Source: Acuticoccus kalidii
GTDB taxonomy: Bacteria; Pseudomonadota; Alphaproteobacteria; Rhizobiales; Amorphaceae
Length of the DNA: 64,000 nt
Assembly (NCBI RefSeq): GCF_021556395.1
Contig: NZ_JAKGCS010000006.1
Span: forward strand, 310,001-374,000
Direction: 5' to 3'
Positions 1-9,128 of this stretch are shown piece by piece; positions within the stretch are counted from its first letter, which is position 1, and each line of letters begins with the position of its first letter. The notes beneath the pieces are model-generated. The model ran no database searches, had not been told where the DNA came from, and was given only the letters and a program-made list of their open reading frames with translations. A program made the translations under genes and the position numbers.

Positions 1-16
1 CCGCTGCGCCCGGTCC

Positions 17-547
17 TCAATAATCGTAGGGGCGGCCGGTGCTGCCGAGTGGGTTGGGCGTCGCCGTGCGATAGGTCCAATGGAAGGCGGCGAGGATCAT
101 CATCGCCGCCGCGATCGCGACCGACAGGAGCGTGTCGAACGTGCGCATCGCGCCCGCGCCGATGAAGGCGGCGTTCATCACCGTTTCGGTCAGCGTCGCC
201 ACGGCGAACACCAGCGTTCCGCCGACGCGCCACCCGACGCCGCCCCGATAGGCGAGAAAGCCGATCAGCGCGACGAGCGCGTAAAGCGCGGTCGCGATCC
301 CCGCCGCGGCCGGCGTCGCCTCACCGCCGAGGACGGCGGCCGGCATCATCACCGTCATCACCGCGAGGAAGGCATAGCGCGCGCCCATCATCACCAGGAG
401 CCCGACCGAGAGGGCGACATCCATCACGCGCGCCCGGGTGAACGGGCGCCGACGCCGCCACAGGACGACGAGGCCGGCCACGATGGCGAGCGGCAGGAAG
501 GCGATGGTGTCGAAGACGGCGAGGCTCGCCAGGGTCGAGATGATCAT
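17..547 (-). CDS. Small multi-pass membrane protein, function unknown
   Basis: Predicted protein of 176 residues made almost entirely of hydrophobic helices. About five segments can be seen: an N-terminal helix, then a basic patch (WRRRRPF), then four stretches rich in Ala, Val, Leu and Met. It ends with a short polar tail. I recognise no family motif. I start it at the ATG at 547 because this leads straight into a hydrophobic segment; the 36 residues upstream in the same frame are Arg/Pro-rich and look non-coding. It is transcribed away from the sulfotransferase gene, with about 230 bases between them. It is probably an inner-membrane protein; nothing nearby indicates its role. Confidence 0.6.
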   Translation of the reverse strand: MIISTLASLAVFDTIAFLPLAIVAGLVVLWRRRRPFTRARVMDVALSVGLLVMMGARYAFLAVMTVMMPAAVLGGEATPAAAGIATALYALVALIGFLAYRGGVGWRVGGTLVFAVATLTETVMNAAFIGAGAMRTFDTLLSVAIAAAMMILAAFHWTYRTATPNPLGSTGRPYDY

Positions 548-781
548 ACGGGACGCAACAACTCCTATTTGGTCGCCACCAGGGCCACGATGGGGTCGGG
601 CTGTTCTGCGGTCGCCGTCCGATCGCATCAAGCCCGTGCGGGGCGCCATCCTCACTCTCTAGCATGGCTCCAGGCGCTGCGTATGGCCGCTTTTGTCCTA
701 GGGGCACGCGAACTTTATATGGGGGCATGGACTTCCGTTCCGCATCGACGCATTTTCCGCCGCAGCCTTGAGGGGAGACCC

Positions 782-1612
782 GTGATTCTGAAAAATCTGA
801 CCGCGCCTCTGCCGGATTGCGTGCGTTATCGCGTTCCGCTCTACGACCCGTCCTTTCCCTATATCCTCCTGTGGAGCCAGAAATCCGGCTGCACCACGGT
901 GGTGAAGTGGTTCTTCGCGCAGCTCGGCCTGCTCGACGAGGCGCTGGCCCATAATCTGTGGATCCACAATTACGAAACCGAGGTCTTCAAGCAGCGCAAA
1001 GGCTACAAGCGCGAGCTCACCGCGGCGCTGCGCGAGGGAACGCACAAGGTCGTGAAGGTCGTTCGCGATCCGATGGTGCGCGCGCCGAGCGCCTTTCTCG
1101 TGCTCGCCGAACGGGGCGCGATCATCACCCACCGCCGCCACTGGGTGCAGGATCATTGGCTCCTCGTCGACGAGTGGCTCGCCGCGCGCGGCCAGGATCC
1201 GAAGGACGGCATCAATTTTCTCGAGCATCTCGAGATGGTGGACGAATTCGAGACCCGCTCGCCGCAGAGCATCAACCAACATCTGTCGCCCCAGTTCATC
1301 ACCGGGGAGGACGAGTTCGTCCAGCGCATCGTGCCGATCGAGCGGTTCAATGATTGGGTGGCCGAGGTCAGCGGCGAGCCCGGCGTCAAGCCGATCGACA
1401 TGGACGCGATCGAAGGGTCGAGCCACCATCACGGCTCCGACGCGGATCGGACCGCCGCCCTCGGCGATACGCCGGAAACGGCGCGGATCACGCGCGGCTG
1501 CTATGCCGATGGCCGCTTCCCGTCGAGCCGCGCCTTCATCAACGAGCGGACGATGCCGAAGATCCGCGAAGCCTACCGGCTCGATTTCGACGCTTACGGC
1601 AAAGAATATTAA
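782..1612 (+). CDS. Sulfotransferase family 2 protein
   Basis: Likely PAPS-dependent sulfotransferase (276 residues from this start). Close to the N-terminus is a 5'-phosphosulfate-binding loop, SQKSGCTTVVKWFF, where Lys-Ser-Gly-Cys-Thr matches the family's K-x-G-x-T pattern. About 70 residues on is the 3'-phosphate motif VVRDPMVRAPSAF, with the Arg and Ser that contact the nucleotide. The acceptor (carbohydrate, lipid or small molecule) cannot be read from sequence. I choose the GTG at 782 because GGGGAG lies five bases upstream; an in-frame ATG at 719 would add 21 residues. The long open frame further upstream is antisense shadow of the membrane protein gene. It stands alone as a transcription unit ahead of the betaine transporter. 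Confidence 0.8.
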   Translation: MILKNLTAPLPDCVRYRVPLYDPSFPYILLWSQKSGCTTVVKWFFAQLGLLDEALAHNLWIHNYETEVFKQRKGYKRELTAALREGTHKVVKVVRDPMVRAPSAFLVLAERGAIITHRRHWVQDHWLLVDEWLAARGQDPKDGINFLEHLEMVDEFETRSPQSINQHLSPQFITGEDEFVQRIVPIERFNDWVAEVSGEPGVKPIDMDAIEGSSHHHGSDADRTAALGDTPETARITRGCYADGRFPSSRAFINERTMPKIREAYRLDFDAYGKEY

Positions 1613-1737
1613 CCCACGGCCCCGCCGGACCGGCGGGGCGCCTGCGGTTTGCGCGAAAATGTCGTGCGCCGGTGTACACCGGCTTTCTGGATGTTCTAGG
1701 TTCGTCCTCTTCGACGTTCCAATGGGAAGCCGTCCTC

Positions 1738-2754
1738 ATGATTGCTCGTTGCGCCGCAATCGCCGCATTCTCCCTCGTCGCCGCGGCCGGCCTGTCGCCC
1801 GCCAGCGCCGATGACGCCGCCTGTGACCTCGACCGGCCAGTGATGTTCGGCGGGCTCGATTACGGCTCGGCCGCCTTCCACACCGCGCTCGCCCGCTCCA
1901 TCCTCGAAAAGGGCTATGGCTGCGAGACCGACGTCATCCCCGGCACCACGCTCGTCCTCAATCAGGGCATGGGCCGCGGTGACGTGGACGTTCTGATGGA
2001 GGTGTGGACCGCGAACACCGCCCAGGCCTTCCTGGACGCGGAGGCGGAGGGCAAGGTGAAACGCCTCGGCGCGACCTTCCCCGATGCCACGGAAGGCTGG
2101 TACGTCCCGCGTTATCTGGTCGAAGGGCCGGACGCGGCGGCACCCGACCTCAAGTCGGTGACCGATCTCGCCGATTACAAGTCGCTGTTCCGCGACCCGG
2201 AAGAGCCGGACAAAGGGCGCTTTCTCAACTGCGTGATCGGTTGGCAGTGCGAGATCGTCAATTCCAAGAAGCTGATCGCATACGGGCTCGCCGATGATTA
2301 TAGCAACGTGCGCCCCGGCGCCGGGGCCGCGCTCGAGGCGACCATCGAATCGGCCTATCTGCGCGAGCAGCCGGTTCTCTTCTATTTCTGGGCGCCGACC
2401 TGGCTGATCGGCAAATACGACTTCGTGAAGCTCGAAGAGCCGCCTTATGACGAGGCGATCTGGAACGAGATGATGGCGTCCGACGCGCCGACCAAGGCGA
2501 CCGCCTATCCGGTGACGCGCGTCGTCATCGGGGCGAACACGGCGTTCACCGAGTCCGCGCCGAACCTTGCGGCCTTCTTCACGAACTACAGCACGACGAG
2601 CGCCCAAACGAGCGAAGCGCTCGCCTTCATGCGCGACAACGATGCCGAGGCGCCGGAGGCGGCCGAGATGTTCCTGAAGGAGCATCCCGACGTCTGGAAA
2701 GCCTGGGTTCCCGAGGCCGTCGCCGAGCGGGTGTCGGCCTCCATCGGCGAGTAG
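1738..2754 (+). CDS. ABC transporter substrate-binding protein, glycine betaine/choline type (ProX/ChoX-like)
   Basis: Periplasmic solute receptor of 338 residues in the OpuAC family. Residues 1-24 form a Sec signal peptide ending ASA-DD. The mature part starts with the typical strand-loop (PVMFGGLDYGSAAF) and carries aromatic motifs expected of a quaternary-ammonium cage: MEVWTAN, EGWYVPRYL and FYFWAPTWLIG. Such Trp/Tyr boxes bind the trimethylammonium group of betaine or choline by cation-pi contacts. The ATG at 1738 follows GGGAAG. The permease and ATPase genes follow on the same strand after a 224-base GC-rich, hairpin-prone gap, an arrangement that often lets the receptor be made in excess. 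Betaine is favoured over choline because the adjoining genes degrade betaine and no choline dehydrogenase is present. Confidence 0.87.
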   Translation: MIARCAAIAAFSLVAAAGLSPASADDAACDLDRPVMFGGLDYGSAAFHTALARSILEKGYGCETDVIPGTTLVLNQGMGRGDVDVLMEVWTANTAQAFLDAEAEGKVKRLGATFPDATEGWYVPRYLVEGPDAAAPDLKSVTDLADYKSLFRDPEEPDKGRFLNCVIGWQCEIVNSKKLIAYGLADDYSNVRPGAGAALEATIESAYLREQPVLFYFWAPTWLIGKYDFVKLEEPPYDEAIWNEMMASDAPTKATAYPVTRVVIGANTAFTESAPNLAAFFTNYSTTSAQTSEALAFMRDNDAEAPEAAEMFLKEHPDVWKAWVPEAVAERVSASIGE

Positions 2755-2978
2755 GCGCACGCGATGCGCGGACCGGGAGAACGGAAACGCCCGCCACTCC
2801 CGGCCTCGCGACACGTCACCCACGGCAGGGCCGGGCCGCGTCGCGCCGCATGGGGCCGGCGGGGCCCGTCCCGACCGGCCGAGCGCGCCGAAGGCGCTTA
2901 TTCCGCGCCCACTCCTGAACGATCGAAGGCGTTCGCGCGCCTCTCCCCTCGGCGCGGTCCCGCGTCACGGAGCCGGAC

Positions 2979-3854
2979 ATGAACGACACATTGTTTCTGG
3001 GCGAGCGCGTGGGCGATTGGATCCGCGATGCGACCAACGCCTTCGTGAAGTATCTTGTCGTCCAACATGGCGACACGTTCGAGGCGTTCTCGAACTTTCT
3101 GCTGCAGGCCCTCGTGTGGCTGGAGCGGCTCCTGCGGGATTCGCCGGTGCTTGCCGTTCTCGCGGCGCTCGGCCTGATCGCCTATGCCGCCTCCCGCTCG
3201 CTCAGGCTGGCGATCGCGATGGTCGTCGCGCTCTGGTTCGTCGGCACGCTCGGCCTCTGGACCCAGGCGATGCAGACGATCGCGATCATGATCGTCGCCG
3301 TCGGCATCGCGGTCCTCATCGGGGTGCCGGTGGGCGTCCTCACCGCGAAATCCGACCGGGCGCGCTCGATCATCAACCCGATCCTCGATCTGATGCAGAC
3401 GATTCCGAGCTTCGTCTACCTGATCCCGGCGGTGATGCTCTTCGGCCTCGGCAAGATCCCGGCGGTGCTCGCGACGGTGATCTACGCGACGCCGCCGCTG
3501 ATCCGCCTCACCGATCTCGGCATCCGCCATGTCGACGCGGAGGTCGTCGAGGCGAGCCGCGCCTTCGGAGCGACGCGCTGGCAGATGCTGACCGGCGTTC
3601 AGATCCCGCTCGCCCTTCCTTCGATCATGCAAGGCATCAATCAGACGATGATGATGGCGCTCGCCATGGTGGTCATCGCGTCGATGATCGGCGCGCGGGG
3701 TGTCGGCGAGACCGTCCTTCTCGGCCTGCAACGCAACGATGCCGGGCAGGGGCTGATCGGCGGGATCGCCATCGTGATCCTCGCCATTATCTTCGACCGT
3801 ATCTCGCAGTCGGTCGGGGCTCGCGCCCAAACCCACCGGCATGTCGCGCGTTAG
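2979..3854 (+). CDS. Glycine betaine/proline-type ABC transporter permease (ProW-like)
   Basis: Inner-membrane channel subunit of 291 residues in the BPD_transp_1 family. The N-terminal 45 residues are amphipathic and soluble, followed by about six or seven membrane helices. The EAA loop is visible as EASRAFGATRWQMLTGVQIPLALP, with the conserved Gly that contacts the ATPase. The fragment LMQTIPSFVYLIP is typical of ProW/OpuAB. The ATG at 2979 follows GGAGCC. The ATPase gene begins eight bases after the stop, so the two are co-translated or nearly so. Together with the receptor at 1738 it completes an importer for betaine or a related osmolyte, here probably supplying the catabolic genes rather than osmoprotection. 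Confidence 0.9.
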   Translation: MNDTLFLGERVGDWIRDATNAFVKYLVVQHGDTFEAFSNFLLQALVWLERLLRDSPVLAVLAALGLIAYAASRSLRLAIAMVVALWFVGTLGLWTQAMQTIAIMIVAVGIAVLIGVPVGVLTAKSDRARSIINPILDLMQTIPSFVYLIPAVMLFGLGKIPAVLATVIYATPPLIRLTDLGIRHVDAEVVEASRAFGATRWQMLTGVQIPLALPSIMQGINQTMMMALAMVVIASMIGARGVGETVLLGLQRNDAGQGLIGGIAIVILAIIFDRISQSVGARAQTHRHVAR

Positions 3855-3862
3855 GACGCTGT

Positions 3863-5095
3863 ATGGCTCTCATCGAAGTCGAGAACGTCACGAAGATCTT
3901 CGGGCCCGCGCCGAAACGGGCGCTCGAGCGCTATCGCGCCGGCCTCTCGAAGGAGGCGCTTCTCGCCGAGACCGGCCACACGCTCGGCCTCGCCGATGTC
4001 TCCCTGTCGATCGAAAAGGGGGAGATCTTCGTCGTCATGGGGCTGTCAGGGTCGGGCAAGTCGACCCTCATCCGCCACATCAACCGGCTCATCGATCCCA
4101 CCGCCGGGCGCATCATGGTCGACGGGGTGAACGTCCTCGAGATGTCCAACCGGGCGCTGGAGCGTTTCCGCCGCACCACCATGAGCATGGTGTTTCAGCG
4201 CTTCGGGCTGATGCCGCATCGCACCGTTCTGCAAAATGTCGGCTATGGGCTCGCGGTGCGCGGGGTGCGCCAGGCGGCGCGGGACGCCAAGGCGATGGAG
4301 TGGATCGAGACCGTCGGCCTGTCGGGCTATGAGAACCAGTATCCGACGCAGCTTTCCGGCGGGATGCAGCAGCGCGTCGGCCTCGCCCGCGCGCTCGCGA
4401 CGGACGCCGAGATCCTCTTGATGGACGAGGCGTTCTCGGCCCTCGACCCGCTGATCCGCAGCCAGATGCAGGACCAGCTCATCGCGCTTCAGGCCAAGCT
4501 CGGCAAAACCGTCGTCTTCATCACCCACGATCTCGACGAGGCGCTGCGGCTCGGCGACCATATCGCCATCCTCAAGGACGGGCGCCTCTCCCAGGTGGGC
4601 CGGCCGCATGAGATTCTCCTCAACCCGGCCGACGATTATGTCGCCGAGTTCGTCCGCGACGTGAACCGGGCGCGCGTTCTCACCGTCGAGGTGGTGATGA
4701 AGCCGCCCCAGGCGCGGCTCACCGGCGAGAACATGCAGCGGGCGCTCGACGAGATGCGGCGCGTCGGGGCGCGCTATGGCTATATCGTCGAGGGCGAGCG
4801 CTATCGCGGCGTGACGAGCGCGGCGCGGCTCGAAGAGGCGGTGTCGGGCGCCGGCGGGAACAGCCAGACCCTCTACGACGTCGCCGAGACCGGGCCGACC
4901 CTCGCGGCCGACGATGCGCTCGAGACCGCGCTGCCCGCGGCGCTCGAAACCGAATATCCGCTGCCGGTGGTCGGCGATGCGGGCCAGCTCATGGGGGTCG
5001 TGTCGCCGAGCGAGATGTCGACCGTGCTCGCCCCGCCGAAGGCGAACGGCGCTCCGCTCGCCTCAAGGCCCGACGACGAGCGTCTCGCCTCCTGA
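3863..5095 (+). CDS. Glycine betaine/proline-type ABC transporter ATP-binding protein (ProV-like)
   Basis: Cytoplasmic ATPase of 410 residues powering the betaine importer. Walker A is GLSGSGKST at residues 60-68, the signature is LSGGMQQR, Walker B is ILLMDEAFSALDPLIR and the H-loop is ITHDLDEA. The N-terminal extension before Walker A (KIFGPAPKRALERY) is characteristic of ProV rather than simple amino-acid ATPases. After the nucleotide domain come about 130 residues that fit a CBS-domain pair; in ProV/OpuA relatives these respond to ionic strength or cyclic-di-AMP, but I cannot tell whether that holds here. The gene ends 33 bases from the convergent soxG stop. Confidence 0.9.
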   Translation: MALIEVENVTKIFGPAPKRALERYRAGLSKEALLAETGHTLGLADVSLSIEKGEIFVVMGLSGSGKSTLIRHINRLIDPTAGRIMVDGVNVLEMSNRALERFRRTTMSMVFQRFGLMPHRTVLQNVGYGLAVRGVRQAARDAKAMEWIETVGLSGYENQYPTQLSGGMQQRVGLARALATDAEILLMDEAFSALDPLIRSQMQDQLIALQAKLGKTVVFITHDLDEALRLGDHIAILKDGRLSQVGRPHEILLNPADDYVAEFVRDVNRARVLTVEVVMKPPQARLTGENMQRALDEMRRVGARYGYIVEGERYRGVTSAARLEEAVSGAGGNSQTLYDVAETGPTLAADDALETALPAALETEYPLPVVGDAGQLMGVVSPSEMSTVLAPPKANGAPLASRPDDERLAS

Positions 5096-5128
5096 ACCGG
5101 CCGCCCGCCGCCCCGCCGGAGGTCGCCG

Positions 5129-5659
5129 TCAGATCCCGAGGGCGAGCTCCTTGTTGCCCTCGGTGAGACGGTGCCACACGTGCGGGACGAACGATCGCCA
5201 GGCCTCCAGACGGAAGGCGTGCGCCGCGTCTCGCCGCAGAACGACGGTGATCCCGTCATAGACGGTGCGCGTGCCGTGACCGGAGGGAAAGGCGTCGAGG
5301 TCGATCGCGATGCCTTGGGCGAGGAGGGCGGTGACGGCCTCGCCTTCGAGATCGATCGCGATCTCACGGTCGCTGATATCGACGAGGCTGTGCGGGTGGG
5401 CCGCGCCGATCCCGGCGAAGGCCGTGGCGATGGGGGCCCGGTCGGCCTCCGGGGCGGTCAGCACCCATTCGTCCGGCCCGAGACAGAGCGATTCGCGCCC
5501 CGCCTCGCGGCCTCGAGCGCCGATCGTCGCGAAGATCGGGGCGCCGAAGGCGGTTTCCGCCGCGGCGAGGTCATCGGGCGTGACGCCGATGCGAAGGCTG
5601 AAGCGGGCGCCGGTGTCCGCCATCGAGAGGGCGACCGGGCCGTCGGCGTGTGTCGTCAT
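5129..5659 (-). CDS. soxG: Sarcosine oxidase gamma subunit
   Basis: Smallest folate-related subunit of heterotetrameric sarcosine oxidase (176 residues), last gene of soxBDAG. The protein resembles the GcvT-like fold of the family: an early FSLRIG strand, then ESLCLGPDEWVLTAPE, the central VDISDREIAIDLEGEAV and the C-terminal region FRLEAWRSFVPHVWHRL. In the complex it contacts the beta subunit and is needed for assembly rather than catalysis. The ATG at 5659 lies eight bases after the soxA stop. It is the gene most often diverged in such operons; here it keeps the DISDR motif, so it is assigned with good confidence. Confidence 0.88.
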   Translation of the reverse strand: MTTHADGPVALSMADTGARFSLRIGVTPDDLAAAETAFGAPIFATIGARGREAGRESLCLGPDEWVLTAPEADRAPIATAFAGIGAAHPHSLVDISDREIAIDLEGEAVTALLAQGIAIDLDAFPSGHGTRTVYDGITVVLRRDAAHAFRLEAWRSFVPHVWHRLTEGNKELALGI

Positions 5660-5667
5660 GCTGGGCC

Positions 5668-8600
5668 TCACAGATGGAACCGCGCGCCGTCGGGATCGTA
5701 GAAGACCGGCGCGACGACCTCGGCGGCGATCGTGGTGTCGGGCATCGGCAGATAGAGCGTTTCGCCGATCCGGGCGCGGCCGTCTTTGACGAGGGCGAGC
5801 GCGATCGAGCGGCCGAGCGTCTCGCTCCAATAGGATGAGGTGACGTGGCCGATCATCGGCACCGGCGGCCGCGCGTCCTCCTCCACGAGCTGCGCCCCCT
5901 CTTCGAGGACGGTCGCGGGATCCCGCGTCAGCAGGCCGACGAGCTGCTTGCGGCCGGTGGCGACGAGATCCGGCCGGGCGAGCGAGCGCATTCCGACGAA
6001 GTCGCGCTTCGTCTTGCCGATCGCCCAGGCAAGGCCCGCATCGTCGGGCGTCACTGTCCCGTCGGTCTCCTGGCCGACGATGATGAAGCCCTTCTCGGCG
6101 CGCAGGACGTGCATCGTCTCGGTGCCATAGGGCGTGATGCCGTGCGGTTGGCCGGCCGTCCAGATCGCCTCCCACACCGCGAGGGCGTGGCGGGCCGGGA
6201 CATTCACCTCGAAGCCGAGCTCGCCGGTGAAGCTCATGCGGCAGAGCCGCACCGGAACGCCGGCGACCTTGCATTCGGCGACCGACATATGGGGGAACGC
6301 GTCGGCCGCGATGTCGAGCCCTTTGACGAGCGGGGCGAGCACGGCGCGGGCGAGCGGGCCATTGAGGGCGACGGTCGCCCATTCCTCGGTGGTGGAGGTC
6401 AGCCAGACCTTGAGATCGGGCCACTCGGTCTGGAGATAGTCCTCCATCATGGTGAGGACGCGGGGCGCGCCGCCCGTCGTGGTGGTGACGTGGAAGCGGT
6501 CCTCGGCGATCCGGGCGATCACGCCGTCATCGCGGATGAAGCCGTCCTCGCCGAGAAGCACGCCATAGCGGCAGCGGCCGGGAGCGAGCTTCAGGAAGGG
6601 GTTGGTGTAGAGGCGGTTGAGGAACTCCGCCGCGTCCGGGCCGACGACCTCGATCTTGCCGAGGGTCGAGGCGTCGAAGAGGCCGACCGCCTCGCGCGTC
6701 GCGCGGCATTCGCGGGCGACGGCCTCGCGCATCGTCTCGTTGCCGCGCGGGAAATAGCGGGCACGGCGCCAGAGGGCGACCGGCTCGAATACGGCGCCTT
6801 GCGCCTCGGCCCAGCCGTTGATCGGTGTCTTGCGCGTCACCTCGAAGGTCGCGCCGGCATGATGGTTCGCGAAGGTGCCGAAGGTGGTCGGTGTATAGGG
6901 CGGGCGGAAGGTGGTGAGGCCCACCTCCGGCGGCGACTTGCCGAGCGCCTCCGCGGCGATCAGGAGGGCGTTGATGTTGCTGGTCTTGCCCTGATCGGTC
7001 GCCATGCCGGTGGTGGTGTAGCGCTTCACATGCTCGATCGAGCGCATCCCTTCACGCACGGCGAGGCGGACGTCTTTGGCGGTGACGTCGTTCTGATGGT
7101 CGACGAAGGCCTTGCCCCGTGTCCCGCGCGAGGGAAGGGCGGCGATCGTCGCGCCGGTTTCGACGCGCTCGCCTTCGACGCTGAAATCGTGGACCCGTCC
7201 GAGGTGGCCGACTTTGGCGGCGGCCGTGGCGCCGGCGCGGGCCCCGTCCTCGAGCGCGGCCGCGATGCCCCAATGCCCCGCGCCCCCGCCCGCCGTCACG
7301 CAGGCTTCCGGCGATTGGCCGGGCAGGAAGGTCTTGAGGTCCTCGTCCCAGACGAGGCTCGCTTTGGTGTGTGAGAACAAGTGCAGCGACGGCGTCCACC
7401 CGCCCGACATCAGCACCGCGTCGCAATGGATCGCCCGCGCCGCGCCGATCGTCCCGCCGGTGACGGGGGCGATCTTGAGGCCGGAGACGCGCATCCGCCC
7501 CTCGGTGCCGAGCACGGTGTGTCCGGTGGCGACCGCGATGCCGCGACGCGCCGCCTCGTCGAGAAGGACGGGCTCGACCGTCGGCCGCGCGTCGATGATC
7601 ACCGGGATGGTCGCGCCGGCGTCCGCAAGCTCGAAGGCGGTCGCATAGGCGCTGTCATGGCTCGTGACGACGGCCGGGTGCTCGCCGACGAGGACACCAT
7701 AGCGGTTCAGCATCGTGCGCGCCGCGCTGGCGAGCATGACGGCCGGCCGGTCGTTGCCGTCGAACACGAGGGGCTTTTCGATCGCGCCCTGGGCGAGGAC
7801 GACCTCGCGCGCCCTGACGCGCCACAGCCGCTCGCGCGGGGCGCCATCGGGCGGGGAGGCGAGATGGTCGGTCAGCCGCTCGGCGAGGGCGACCATGTTC
7901 TGATGGAAATAGCCGAACGCGGTGGTGCGGGGGAGAAGGCGCACGTTCGGAAGGCTCGCGAGTTCGGCGAGCGTTTCGGCGAGGAAGGACCATGCGCCGC
8001 GCGCGTCGATCCCGATTTCGGGCATAGACAGGAGGCTGCCGCCCATCTCCGAATGCTCGTCGACGAGGAGGACGCGTGCGCCGCTCCGCCCGGCCGCGAG
8101 GGCGGCGGCGAGGCCGGCCGGGCCCGCGCCGACGACGAGAATGTCGGTGTGGTGGTAGCGGGCCGTGTAGCTGTCGGGATCGGCCTCGTGCGGCGCGCGG
8201 CCGAGGCCGGCGGCGGCACGGATCACCGGCTCGTAGACATGGTGCCAGAAGGGGCGCGGCCACTTGAAGGTCTTGTAATAGAAGCCCGCGGCGAAGAGGT
8301 GCGGGATCGCGTCGTTTATCGCGCCGATATCGAAGCCGAGCGAGGGCCAGCGATTCTGGCTCTCGGCGGCGAGGCCGTCGAACACCTCCTGCATCGTCGC
8401 GCGCGTGTTCGGCTCGAACCGGCCAGGGCCGCGCGACGTGCCGATCAGCGCGTTCGCGTCCTCAGAGCCTGCCGACAGGATGCCGCGCGGCCGATGATAT
8501 TTGAACGAGCGTCCCATCAGATGAACGCCGTTCGCGAGCAGCGCCGAGGCGACCGTGTCGCCCCCGAGCGCGCCATAGGGCTTGCCGTCGAAGGTGAAGC

Positions 8601-8721
8601 CGACGCGGCGGGTCCGCTCGACGCGGCCGCGGCGCGCCACGCGAAAGGCGCCGTCCGCCACCGGCGCGCCGGTTTCGCGGAAGGCGAGGCCGATCTCGGG
8701 TTCGGCGGCGATGTCGCTCAT
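5668..8721 (-). CDS. soxA: Sarcosine oxidase alpha subunit
   Basis: Large subunit of heterotetrameric sarcosine oxidase (1017 residues, normal length). Near the N-terminus is a 2Fe-2S-like ferredoxin fold (GDTVASALLANGVHLMGRSFKYHRPRG split by the family's usual turns), then an NAD-binding Rossmann motif DILVVGAGPAGLAAALAAG at about residue 175. The C-terminal 400 residues are a GcvT-type tetrahydrofolate domain (VGLFDASTLGKIEVVGPDA, MSFTGELGFEVNVPA). This domain receives the methylene group and forms 5,10-methylene-THF. The start ATG overlaps the soxD stop by four bases, indicating translational coupling. It oxidises sarcosine to glycine, the last demethylation of betaine. Confidence 0.95.
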   Translation of the reverse strand: MSDIAAEPEIGLAFRETGAPVADGAFRVARRGRVERTRRVGFTFDGKPYGALGGDTVASALLANGVHLMGRSFKYHRPRGILSAGSEDANALIGTSRGPGRFEPNTRATMQEVFDGLAAESQNRWPSLGFDIGAINDAIPHLFAAGFYYKTFKWPRPFWHHVYEPVIRAAAGLGRAPHEADPDSYTARYHHTDILVVGAGPAGLAAALAAGRSGARVLLVDEHSEMGGSLLSMPEIGIDARGAWSFLAETLAELASLPNVRLLPRTTAFGYFHQNMVALAERLTDHLASPPDGAPRERLWRVRAREVVLAQGAIEKPLVFDGNDRPAVMLASAARTMLNRYGVLVGEHPAVVTSHDSAYATAFELADAGATIPVIIDARPTVEPVLLDEAARRGIAVATGHTVLGTEGRMRVSGLKIAPVTGGTIGAARAIHCDAVLMSGGWTPSLHLFSHTKASLVWDEDLKTFLPGQSPEACVTAGGGAGHWGIAAALEDGARAGATAAAKVGHLGRVHDFSVEGERVETGATIAALPSRGTRGKAFVDHQNDVTAKDVRLAVREGMRSIEHVKRYTTTGMATDQGKTSNINALLIAAEALGKSPPEVGLTTFRPPYTPTTFGTFANHHAGATFEVTRKTPINGWAEAQGAVFEPVALWRRARYFPRGNETMREAVARECRATREAVGLFDASTLGKIEVVGPDAAEFLNRLYTNPFLKLAPGRCRYGVLLGEDGFIRDDGVIARIAEDRFHVTTTTGGAPRVLTMMEDYLQTEWPDLKVWLTSTTEEWATVALNGPLARAVLAPLVKGLDIAADAFPHMSVAECKVAGVPVRLCRMSFTGELGFEVNVPARHALAVWEAIWTAGQPHGITPYGTETMHVLRAEKGFIIVGQETDGTVTPDDAGLAWAIGKTKRDFVGMRSLARPDLVATGRKQLVGLLTRDPATVLEEGAQLVEEDARPPVPMIGHVTSSYWSETLGRSIALALVKDGRARIGETLYLPMPDTTIAAEVVAPVFYDPDGARFHL

Positions 8722-9029
8722 CGTGCGCGCTCCGTTTCGGCGAGGAGGGTGGCAAGGTCCGGCTTCGGCGCGCCGGCTTTGTAGGTCGCGAGGAAGCGGT
8801 CGCTCACCGTGTCGCGCACGGCGTTGAAGAAGCGGGCGCAGCCGTGGACGTGCCGCCATCGCTCGAAATGGGGCCCGCGGGCGTTGGTGCGGATGAAGAG
8901 AAAGTCTCGCCAAGCCTCGTCGCTCATCGCGGCCGGATCGGCCGGGCGGACGATATGGGCCTCGCCGGCATAGGCGAACTCCACCTCCGGCAGCGTCTTG
9001 TCGCAATAGGGGCAGTGAATGAGGAGCAT
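8718..9029 (-). CDS. soxD: Sarcosine oxidase delta subunit
   Basis: Zinc-binding small subunit of sarcosine oxidase (103 residues, typical). The N-terminal MLLIHCPYCDKTLPEVEF carries the CxxC pair, and a Cys-His region follows later (HGCARFFNAVRDT); these ligands hold a structural zinc. I chose the ATG at 9029 because it gives the family's usual MLLI-CPYC beginning; a GAGG-containing ribosome site precedes it. The next gene soxA starts inside its stop codon (ATGA overlap). The upstream soxB ends about 100 bases away, a GC-rich gap that still fits one operon. Confidence 0.94.
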   Translation of the reverse strand: MLLIHCPYCDKTLPEVEFAYAGEAHIVRPADPAAMSDEAWRDFLFIRTNARGPHFERWRHVHGCARFFNAVRDTVSDRFLATYKAGAPKPDLATLLAETERAR

Positions 9030-9128
9030 CGTGGCCTCCTGGCGCATCGTCGGGACCATCGGGGGCCGCCTGGATGATGCGAAAGATGGAGCGGGTCTTG
9101 CAATCCCCGGATCAGAGCCGGGCGCGCT

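Noticed and set aside
80..781. Long N-terminal extension of the sulfotransferase frame
   Set aside because: It is Arg/His/Asp-rich antisense shadow of the membrane-protein gene at 17-547, and a good ribosome site sits just before 782.
2898..3842. Long open frames on the strand opposite the ProW-like gene, and similar ones opposite many genes (for example 14357-17281, 38735-41542, 60777-63695)
   Set aside because: They are rich in Arg, Asp, His and Glu with no family motifs, as expected for antisense frames in high-GC DNA, and each is fully covered by a recognised gene on the other strand.
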